Assembly (NCBI GenBank): GCA_019671135.1
Contig: JAHRHY010000013.1
Span: 1,302,001-1,366,000, forward strand
Length of the DNA stretch: 64,000 nucleotides
Direction of reading: 5' to 3'
Origin: Linnemannia hyalina
Taxonomy: Eukaryota; Mortierellomycota; Mortierellomycetes; Mortierellales; Mortierellaceae
Numbering within the stretch: the stretch's first letter is position 1; each line of letters opens with the position of its first letter. This document shows positions 56,499 to 64,000 of the stretch, piece after piece. A program made the translations under genes and the position numbers. A model generated the notes under the pieces. It searched no databases, had not been told where the DNA came from, and saw only the letters and a list, made by a program, of their open reading frames with translations.

Positions 56499-59400
56499 AT
56501 GCTACCGCAAGGAGACGACCTGCCCAGCGACCAGGCCGCAGGCGACAGTCCCGCTCCATCCGACAACATCTTGCATCCTTTACACCAGCAACAGGAACGA
56601 CCTCATATACCAACATCACCGACTTCTACTACTACTACTCCTCTAGTCAAAGCAGTTACCACAACCCTCTCATCTTTGGAGGACATCTCTCTCACCTTTT
56701 GCAACCGACCGCCTCTCCCCTTTCGCTTCCCCAGCTCGGGATCCCAAGGATCCGAACATGACGAGACAATTATTCGGATGGTGGACGACGAGCAGTCTTG
56801 GGGAGATATCGAGGCTCTTGCGGGCGAGGAGGCATTTGATCGATACTACTCGTTTTTGGATCCTGGTTTGGAGGAGTTTTGGACACTGGACAGAATTAAG
56901 CAACTTAACGATGCAGTCATCGATCATGTTGGACGATTTCTTAAACCTCGGGCAGAAACCATCCTCAAGGGCACCCAAAAACATCATCACCAACAATGGC
57001 ACTCCAAGAACAACAAGACTAATGGCGACAACGACAGCGAAGGCGAGGATGTTAAGAAGGTTGCCACTTTATACCCAGTTGTGGTGATGTCAGCATGGAT
57101 GGATATGTGCCGCTGGGAGAAGGTCGCCAGGTCCGTCGATTCGTCGCCTTTGGTCTGTCAACATATTTGGGAGACTGTTGGTGATGGGCGACCGTTTACC
57201 GAAGAGGAGCAGCATGTTCTGGACGAGATCAAGGTGGCAGTGATTGAGAACGGAGCGAGGGTCTCGGCCATCAAGGACGCTGCCGCCAGAGTGGAAGCAG
57301 CCAAGGCCAAGGCAGCACAGGAGGAAGCAGACAGACTTGAGGCAGCTGGGATCAAGGCGGCCAGAGAGGAGGAGGGACGAATCGAAGCAGCCGTGATCAA
57401 AGCAGCGCAGGATGAGGCAGACAGGAATGAAGCTGAAAGATTGGAGGCTGAGAGGATCAAGGCCGCCGAGGCAGAGGCCAAACGAGTCGAGGCGAAAAAG
57501 ACCAAGGCTGTGAAACGGAGGGCCAAAGCCGATGCTGCTAGAGAGAAGGCTGAGAAGGAGTCGAAAGTGGGGAAAGTTCTCAAGAGGAAGAAATCCGGCG
57601 ACTCAATAGCTGCGAAGGAGTTGGCGACCAGACAAAAAATCATCCTTATGCAGGAAAACATCGCAAGGCAGGAAGCCGCATTAACGGAAGTAACACGAAG
57701 ACAGACTGCCAAGGAGGTGAACGAAGATGCACGGGGCACCAGCAAAGTCAAGCGGGAGACGGCCTTGGCCGCAGCAAAAGCTTGGGAGATGGCTGTCAGA
57801 GGAATGGTGGCCAGGAAAGCGGAGATACAGTCGGTAGCGGCCAAGCGACAATGTAATGTATCAAGGAGCCAGGCTGATTTGGATCGGGATCAGGATCTTT
57901 CATTGAGCTCCGGTAGTACCTTGGAAAACAAGCGCAAGATTGGCAAAATGGAAGCATTATTGCCTCCCGCCACATTCAATCCCACCACCACCACCACCAC
58001 TGCTGATCAGGAGGATCGCCCGCCACAGCAGGACACAATTGTTCCACGGCCAATACTCCGCTCCTCCTCTTCGATCTCCTGCTCTTCGCTTATCAGTCCA
58101 GCGCCGTCTCCACAGGGCGAATCGCTTGACTTTCAGCTTTCAAAACACACTCGACGCTGCTCTTCGCCAGAAACCTTAAGTGTTTCGACCGTCACATCAA
58201 CGGAAACAAAAGCAACAACTCCGACGCCGACAGCGATAAAGTCAACAACCAAAACTTCTCCCCCTCCAGCACCTCTCCTCTCTGACAACCACGACACAGC
58301 TCCCAAGGCGCCATCATTTACACTGTCCAATCTCCCACCCACCTCATTCCCACAGGGCGCAGATGTTCAAGAGCGGATAAAGAAGCTGACGACGATGAAG
58401 AAGGTCTTGACGGACTGTAGTCAGACCATGGAGCTCCAGTGTCAGGACCAACGAGCTGAGACCGATATCCTTCTCCGACAGCGGGACGCGGCCATTAAGG
58501 CAGCCAAGGCTCGACGACAGCGAGGCGACAGCAACAACACATCAAGTCACCACGAGAACGATAGGACCAACTCTTTTCAGAATCCTCCAGAGGGCCGTAT
58601 TCTTGCCTCCTTCAATGCTCCGGAGAAATCGACCCCAGTGCGTACGGGTCTGCCTTCGCCGGTCACACCAAACCAACATCCAGTCTCCCTGTCACCAGAA
58701 TTTCCTGCAGCAGCACCAAAGACTGCGTCCCCGCCTGTGATCGATTTGACAGAGGACGACGAACATGGCCTATCTATCGCGACATCAGCCATGCAACAAC
58801 AGTCCCTGCCACAGCACGATCACCGACCACAGCAGCTGCCGCCGTTGCAGCAACAACAACAGGAGTCACAACAAATCCTTCAAGCTCAACAATGCTACCA
58901 CCGCCAACAATACTTTGTACAACAACGTCTCCAGCAGAGTCAACAACAACGACAACAACAACAACAACAACTACAACTACCACAACAACAGCAACCTCTT
59001 TTACAGCACCCACAACCGACAAAATCGCTTGGTCTGCCCGTGCAGCCTGTTCAGTCCTCGTTTCCACAGGCCTCTCCAAACCATCAGCAAATGCAGGAGT
59101 TCCTTCTGGAGCAGGTCCGGAAAAGTCCTGAGCTTCACAAACTACACCAACAACACGCAATCGAGAAAAAACAACTTATCAAACAACAGCAACTTGACAG
59201 GCAGAGGCTTGCAGACCAGCAACTCGTGACAGCTCAACATCTGGCCTACCAACGACATAGTGACGAGCAGTTGCACTTGGCGGCGGTGGACAAGTGGCGA
59301 CAGCGGGAGCAAGCCTGGACAAGACGGATGCAGGAGATCCATCAGAAAGAGCAGATTCTTGGCTCTAAATTGGAAGTCCACCGCCAACACAACCTGCAGC

Positions 59401-60707
59401 TCCGGCAGGCCATCCTCCTCGGCGAACAGAAGCAACGGCAACAACAACCCGCGGTCACTCCTGAGCAGATCAAGCAACTGCATATGAATCAGAGGCTACA
59501 ACTGGCAACATCACAGCAGCATAGCTACACGGCGCTTCAATCTGCTCCGGTGGCTCAACAGGTTCAAGCAATGGTGAATCTCCACCGGCTATGTATGGCC
59601 GAGGCTCAAGCGCTCTTGACGCAGCAGAAGGGCTCGAAGGAGAAGGCGGATTGTCTCTTTCACCGTCAGGAAGAGACCAGGAGGGCGGTTCAGTTGCTTC
59701 AGCTCCAGCTGCATCAGGTTCAGGGAAACGAGATGGCAGTATTAAAGCTGCTCGAAGGCCTTCACGTTCAGAGACAGGAACAGGAACGTGAGCGTATCGC
59801 CTTGCTGCAAGAGCACCAGTTTCTACAACAGAAGCTGCAAATTATACCTGCGTCGTCGTCGTCGTCGTTGTCGCTACCGCAGGGACCCATGGCTGCACAA
59901 GGCACGGCACCTGTGAATTTGGCCGCATCGCAGCAGCAGCAGCAGCAGCAGCTACTGAACGAGAAGTATGTGATGGACGAACAACTGCGTCAACAACTCT
60001 CACAGCAACGAGACATTCAGCGCAAGCAGCATTTGCAAGACCAAGTCGACCTCCAGAAGGCTCAAAAGAATGCTCTGTTACGGCAGGAGCGCATCATCGC
60101 AAACGTCCGCCTCCAGGGTCTCACACAGACGACATCTCAGGATCAGCCTGGTCAGTCTTGGTCAGGAGTGCAGGCTCAGCAACAGCAGCAGGCACAGACG
60201 ATAATGGTACAGGAGCAACAAGTCAGTAAGGGCGGTCCACCTGCCTTTGTCTTTCCGACTTTCCCTAACCCACTCAACCGACCAAGCGCCACCAAGCCGA
60301 TTTCTTTGCCACCTCAGCCAGCGCCAGTCGTTCAGGATCCACTCCAACCTCAGCCTGAGTCTCCACCACTACAAGCACCAGCGACTGCCCAGCCTCAGCA
60401 ACCTACATCGACATCACAGCCTTCTCAACGTCCTACATCAGGTACAGCTTTGACCTCAGCACCACCAACGACACAACATCAGCAACCAAGGCCTGAGTCG
60501 ACAACTGCAGCATCCAGGCTGGCAGCCATCTTCCCGTTCCCCAATCTTCAATACGACATTACAGAGTGGACAGCCGAGGATAAGAACCGGCTTTGGACGA
60601 CGTGGTTGGAAGTGGGCGACGACTGGGAGCAGATCTCGACCAAGGGGCTCCGCGGAAAATTTTCTGCCGAGGCCTGTCGCGCTGTCATCCTTGGCACTGC
60701 TTCCTGA
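56499..60707 (+). CDS. Gln-rich protein with TolA-like helix and C-terminal Myb/SANT-like motif, 1402 aa
   Basis: A single-exon ORF. Residues ~85-160 are compact (SWGDIEALAGEEAFDRYYSF, LEEFWTLDRIKQLNDAVI). Residues ~235-365 are Ala/Glu/Lys-rich helix with repeating 'IKAAxxEADRxEA' units, like a TolA-type rod. Then follow basic and Ser/Thr/Pro-rich linkers, and from about 765 to 1270 a Gln/His-rich region with poly-Gln and heptad-like stretches. The last 50 residues have W-x18-W spacing (EWTAEDKNRLW, then GDDWEQIS) and FSAEACRAVIL, which fits a single Myb/SANT repeat. A SUMO-interaction-like acidic motif (VIDLTEDDE) lies at about 58738. Together this suggests a nuclear transcription- or chromatin-associated protein; that is inference. 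No known full-length homologue recognised. Start is the first ATG of the ORF. Confidence 0.75.
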   Translation: MLPQGDDLPSDQAAGDSPAPSDNILHPLHQQQERPHIPTSPTSTTTTPLVKAVTTTLSSLEDISLTFCNRPPLPFRFPSSGSQGSEHDETIIRMVDDEQSWGDIEALAGEEAFDRYYSFLDPGLEEFWTLDRIKQLNDAVIDHVGRFLKPRAETILKGTQKHHHQQWHSKNNKTNGDNDSEGEDVKKVATLYPVVVMSAWMDMCRWEKVARSVDSSPLVCQHIWETVGDGRPFTEEEQHVLDEIKVAVIENGARVSAIKDAAARVEAAKAKAAQEEADRLEAAGIKAAREEEGRIEAAVIKAAQDEADRNEAERLEAERIKAAEAEAKRVEAKKTKAVKRRAKADAAREKAEKESKVGKVLKRKKSGDSIAAKELATRQKIILMQENIARQEAALTEVTRRQTAKEVNEDARGTSKVKRETALAAAKAWEMAVRGMVARKAEIQSVAAKRQCNVSRSQADLDRDQDLSLSSGSTLENKRKIGKMEALLPPATFNPTTTTTTADQEDRPPQQDTIVPRPILRSSSSISCSSLISPAPSPQGESLDFQLSKHTRRCSSPETLSVSTVTSTETKATTPTPTAIKSTTKTSPPPAPLLSDNHDTAPKAPSFTLSNLPPTSFPQGADVQERIKKLTTMKKVLTDCSQTMELQCQDQRAETDILLRQRDAAIKAAKARRQRGDSNNTSSHHENDRTNSFQNPPEGRILASFNAPEKSTPVRTGLPSPVTPNQHPVSLSPEFPAAAPKTASPPVIDLTEDDEHGLSIATSAMQQQSLPQHDHRPQQLPPLQQQQQESQQILQAQQCYHRQQYFVQQRLQQSQQQRQQQQQQLQLPQQQQPLLQHPQPTKSLGLPVQPVQSSFPQASPNHQQMQEFLLEQVRKSPELHKLHQQHAIEKKQLIKQQQLDRQRLADQQLVTAQHLAYQRHSDEQLHLAAVDKWRQREQAWTRRMQEIHQKEQILGSKLEVHRQHNLQLRQAILLGEQKQRQQQPAVTPEQIKQLHMNQRLQLATSQQHSYTALQSAPVAQQVQAMVNLHRLCMAEAQALLTQQKGSKEKADCLFHRQEETRRAVQLLQLQLHQVQGNEMAVLKLLEGLHVQRQEQERERIALLQEHQFLQQKLQIIPASSSSSLSLPQGPMAAQGTAPVNLAASQQQQQQQLLNEKYVMDEQLRQQLSQQRDIQRKQHLQDQVDLQKAQKNALLRQERIIANVRLQGLTQTTSQDQPGQSWSGVQAQQQQQAQTIMVQEQQVSKGGPPAFVFPTFPNPLNRPSATKPISLPPQPAPVVQDPLQPQPESPPLQAPATAQPQQPTSTSQPSQRPTSGTALTSAPPTTQHQQPRPESTTAASRLAAIFPFPNLQYDITEWTAEDKNRLWTTWLEVGDDWEQISTKGLRGKFSAEACRAVILGTAS

Positions 60708-60995
60708 GCGTGATGATCATCCAATGCCATCTTTTTGTTGTCTTCCTTGTTCATATCCTGCTTTTTTGATTCAATACCTTCTTTCTTCTTTCTTCTTTCT
60801 CGTTTTAAACTTTTCTCCCTCCCTTGTACTTTTGCCCCACCAACTCATTCTTTGCTTGTATTCCTGTACCATACTGCCTCCAAAATAAAAACCAATATCG
60901 ATCACTCTAATATCGTAATATTTTTTTTCAGCGCTTGTTTTGTTTTGCATATTATTATTTTTTTTGCATTGTCGATCCTGTGTGCTTGGCTCTTG

Positions 60996-62358
60996 CTATG
61001 AAGTAATATCGATGTTATTATTGGTATCCCGCTTCAACTTTTGTTCCGCCCTTTCGACTCGTTTCCGTGCAATGTCTAGTCCATAGTGCTCCTCGAGGTA
61101 GTCCAGTATCGCCGAGGTGGTCGTCAATGAGTTGAATGTCCTCTTCTCTAAATACGACAATTACACAAGAAAAAAAATCGAGTCAGCTGTTAGTTATACC
61201 AGGAAAAAAGGGGGTACAAAACTGGGATCCAAAAAAAAAGTACATACACAGTAATTTGATCAGATAAAAATAAAGTATCGTACCTGCGTTGCTCATGCTC
61301 TTTTCGAACATGTACATGAGGTGGTGGTGGAAGATGAAGGCGTTTGTCCCGTAGGATAAAGCCAGGTCGACATAGTCCTCAATGCATTCCCAGGGTGTTA
61401 CTGTGTGTCCTGCGAATAGTGCTGGGTTCTCCAGAATGCCTCTTGCCGACATTGTTCCTATTTGTTGGTAGTGATCCAACGCGAGTGACAAAGGAATAGT
61501 TTGTGAGTGCGTTGTTGTTGTTGTTTTTTCCTGATTATGGGCATGTTTCTAATTTCGGCTCGTAGAGTATATACAAAACGCTATGAGTTGAGAAACGTAC
61601 CATCGACACCAGTAGCGGCAACAATATCATTAGCATCCTGCATGGTAAACACATCCCCGTTAGCCAACACAGGGACGGTTGAGACTTCCTTGACAAGCTT
61701 CATGCCTTCCAGACTGACAGGTTCTGTGGACTTTTGTCGCTTCGTCCTGCCGTGGACCGTGATGAAGTCAACTCCGACCGATAGTGCTCTTTTGACGAAT
61801 TCTTCTGTTTCCCTATATTGTTGAATGAAAGAGGAGTAGGGTGCAGATGATGCCACATTTGGGTTAGTGACGAATTTTTTTGTGCTTTGCATTGTGAGTC
61901 CGATTGTTTGTTCTGCATTGGTCCGTTCACTCACAACCCCCAAAACAAACACAAAACACACAGATACAAAACAACCCCAAACACAAAAACAAAAAGAAAC
62001 CAGCAGCATACCTCAGGTCCCGATGGATCCGGATCTTGATCGAGCAAGGCACATTCACCCTGGCTTTAACCTGCCTAACCATATCCCTCACCGTCTCCGG
62101 ATCCGACATTAAATGCGACCCAATCTTTTCCTGAATCGCCCATTTCTGAGGGCACCCACAATTGATATCGATCCCCGACACAAAGGGCGCTGCGAGTTCT
62201 GCGGCGTTGGCGAGGTCGAAGCCGTTGGAGGCTGCGAATTGGATGACGACGGGGTCGTCGAGGATGTTTGTTGAGAATTCGCACTCCCGGGCATAGTTTG
62301 AAGATGCGAAGACGTCGGCTAGGATCATGGGGGTGTAGACTAAGTCGCAGTTGTATCT

Positions 62359-62398
<40 letters not shown>

Positions 62399-62723
62399 GG
62401 TTGGAGGGTGTTTGAAGGAGCAGGAAGGAGGAGGGAGGTCAAGGTTAGTTTATAGGCTGCTAGATGTCCAATTTGAACTGTTTGAAAGAAGGCAGAGGCG
62501 TCTGTTGCTGTTGTTGTTGCTTCTCTCTCTCTCCTCTCTCTCCTCTCTCTCTCTCTCTCCATGTCCTGTATGTATGTGAGAATTACCTCCGGACGAGTTC
62601 CCGAAAGGGCAGCTTGCTGTATCTGACCATGGGGGCGCACACATTGAGAGGGCGGGTCTTTGTGGAGAAGAGTTGCATGATATCTGTCCTTGGAAGGGAC
62701 CTACTGGCGTTCTCGTATGACAT
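60996..62723 (-). CDS. DUS4: tRNA dihydrouridine synthase DUS4, 339 aa, 5 exons
   Basis: Minus-strand exons: 62723-62587, 62356-62012, 61812-61601, 61457-61284, 61147-60996; phases agree. An FMN- and NADPH-dependent enzyme that reduces uridines in the tRNA D-loop (family knowledge). Motifs: VCAPMVRYSKLPFRELVRRY (FMN-binding start of the TIM barrel), VIQFAASNG and DINCGCPQKWA, with the catalytic Cys at residue 114. Then come IKIRIHRD, FITVHGRTKRQKS, VPVLANGDVF and MSARGILENPALF. The C-terminus has HHHLMYMFEKSMS and a helical tail. The CPQKWA and HHLMYM segments fit DUS4 rather than DUS1-3. Length is near the family's 320-370. Intron 1 has a run of 37 A (transcript strand) before its CCAG acceptor and a TC microsatellite inside. 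Confidence 0.93.
62357..62586 (-). other. DUS4 intron 1 with poly-A before the acceptor
   Basis: On the + strand positions 62361-62397 are 37 T, so the transcript has 37 A immediately before CCAG. Also contains a TC/AG-rich microsatellite at 62521-62560 (+ strand). Confidence 0.85.
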
Positions 62724-63408
62724 GTTTGTTGATGTGTTTTTTTTAAGAGTGGATTCCTGAAAAGGTAAAGTGGAGAGTGATGGGTGGTTGCGGTGCTGAA
62801 TGGGTTATAGGTAATGTCTAGTTTGCGCCAGTCTTGTCGAGCCTCGTCCTGAAGGTGGTTGGGCGTTTGAATGCGCTGTTGTATGAGTGAAGTGAATGTG
62901 AAGGAATGAAGAAGAGTAAAATGGGGTGATCGTTCAAGGCAAAGGCCTTTTTGTTCTTTTGGACTTTTTGTGCTCAGGGATAGGTGGCTTAGGAAAGAGT
63001 GCTCGGCGCCACCAAATGTACTTTTTCCCAAGGAGACCAGACGAAGGAGAAGGAAGTGCCAAATCATCGCCCTTTCCGCCTCTCATTTTGGCAACCAAGA
63101 ATACCTGCATACACGTCAAGGGAAACCAAGAAAGAGCTATTGCATCGGTAGGATCTCGAGAGCACGTAAAAAAAGGTCCTTGTTCACTTCACCCTCGGTG
63201 TATCGACCATCTTTTTCTGGTTTATCGCAAGGTGTAAAGGCTAGCATGTAGAAATTTAAAGTTTTCAGTGGCTGAGGCAAGCCTCCTACTTTTCATTTTT
63301 TTTTTTTCAGCGGAGGCCAGGGAATGCTCTTTGCTCGCTAACTATTGCAATCAAGCAACTACCCTTGGCAGGATTCACAAACACGCCATCTGAATCAACA
63401 GAACCAGC
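62724..63408. other. Divergent promoter region of DUS4 and an F-box gene
   Basis: 685 bases between two divergent start codons. A T-run at 63297-63309. ORFs here are short and overlap. No TATA box recognised. Confidence 0.5.
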
Positions 63409-64000
63409 ATGGAGTCCGCATCAACAAGATTCTTCACCATCCCCGAGCTCCTCGCCATGCTGATACTACGCCTCAACCATAATGAGATTTCAAAACTGAT
63501 GCGAACAAGTAGGCTCATGCACCAACTCTGTACTCCTGCTCACTATCACAGCGTCGACTCCAACTTCAGACCTGGCCACAAGACCCTCCTTAGCTCCAAA
63601 CAATGCATCCGTGCGCTCTACAAGAACGTTAGCTTTGTTCGACAGCTCGTTCTCGGACTCGAGGACCTTATCTATTACTTTAATTGCGTCGTCGACTACC
63701 AGGATCGGCTCTCACACGAAACAGGACAACCTCTATTGGAACAGCCACGATGGCTTTACCCGCGAGACCGCCATACCTGCCCAGTACTGCCGATACCCCC
63801 CATGATGTTTCTAACCAGTCTTGAGATCGATATCCACTACCCATCCAAGACTGCGGAAATGAGCGTGTGCCCGTATTCTCTACCGACCTATCGTGACCCG
63901 AGGGCGACCACCACCAGGATCTGTTGGTTGTTACAACTCAACCCACATCTTACGCGTGTCACCATAGCAGGGTTCGTCTTCAAGGACAACCGGGATACCC
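63409..64000 (+). CDS. F-box/LRR-type protein, N-terminal part, cut by the window edge
   Basis: ATG at 63409 opens a frame that stays open to the end of the window (197 codons). It begins MESASTRFFTIPELLAMLIL, then NEISKLMRTSRLMHQLCTPA, a clear paralogue of the start of the gene at 51056. Then SFVRQLVLGLEDLIYYFN and LTSLEIDIHYPSK look like the first LRR-like strands. A second, +1 frame ORF at 63611-63805 is a shadow. The rest of the gene lies beyond position 64000. Confidence 0.78.
   Translation, partial: MESASTRFFTIPELLAMLILRLNHNEISKLMRTSRLMHQLCTPAHYHSVDSNFRPGHKTLLSSKQCIRALYKNVSFVRQLVLGLEDLIYYFNCVVDYQDRLSHETGQPLLEQPRWLYPRDRHTCPVLPIPPMMFLTSLEIDIHYPSKTAEMSVCPYSLPTYRDPRATTTRICWLLQLNPHLTRVTIAGFVFKDNRDT

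Noticed and set aside
58774..59160. 128-codon minus ORF and plus-strand Asn/Thr ORFs inside the Gln-rich gene
   Set aside because: Poly-Val, poly-Asn and poly-Thr readings arise from CAA repeats of the real 1402-codon frame.

Overview
This window is nuclear DNA of a filamentous fungus. Genes carry short GT-AG introns, and spliced ORFs are rich in Ser/Thr/Pro/Gln/Asn runs. F-box/LRR-like genes recur across the window. The style (F-box paralogues beginning with 'IPEL', NLRC3-like LRR genes, PHD, SWIB and hybrid histidine-kinase genes) suggests an early-diverging fungus of the Mortierellaceae type. That placement is inference; no rRNA or mitochondrial marker is present to confirm it.

Layout. 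1-3.4 kb holds decayed coding remnants. 3.4-5.2 kb is an F-box gene (-). 6.4-6.9 kb is a frame-broken gene for a secreted protein with two CPPCW cysteine modules. 7.6-8.1 kb is a truncated LRR gene (-). 8.8-10.8 kb is a decayed copy of an unknown gene whose intact partner lies inverted at 29.7-31.7 kb. 11.7-12.1 kb encodes a small unknown protein (-). 12.9-16.2 kb is a seven-exon CCDC6-like coiled-coil gene. 16.5-19.6 kb is a divergent pair: the RNase P/MRP subunit RPP14/POP8 (-) and the 18S rRNA pseudouridine methyltransferase EMG1/NEP1 (+). 21.3-26.4 kb is a four-exon acidic transmembrane-protein gene. 28.0-28.2 kb encodes a very small secreted peptide with eight cysteines in a regular CxC pattern, behind a clear TATA box. 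33.9-35.7 kb is a DEK_C/SWIB chromatin gene (-). 36.4-38.5 kb is a decayed Rco1/PHF12-like PHD gene. 40.3-49.4 kb is a hybrid histidine kinase (kinase-like, GAF, PAS, HisKA, HATPase, pseudo-receiver, receiver). 51.1-52.9 kb is an F-box gene with a remnant of a related one just upstream. 53.3-55.7 kb is a membrane RING-CH E3 ligase. 56.5-60.7 kb is a Gln-rich protein with a C-terminal Myb/SANT-like motif. 61.0-62.7 kb is the tRNA dihydrouridine synthase DUS4 (-). 63.4 kb to the right edge is another F-box gene, cut by the window.

How the genes relate. There is no operon or gene cluster. The clearest functional neighbourhood is RPP14/EMG1, two ribosome/RNA-processing genes fired from one 584-bp divergent promoter, with the tRNA modifier DUS4 elsewhere. 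The accessory part (F-box/LRR genes, their fragments, the inverted duplication and the Cys-rich secreted genes) shows active birth and decay. Intron-exon models were built by hand from splice signals and reading-phase agreement; no homology search was run.
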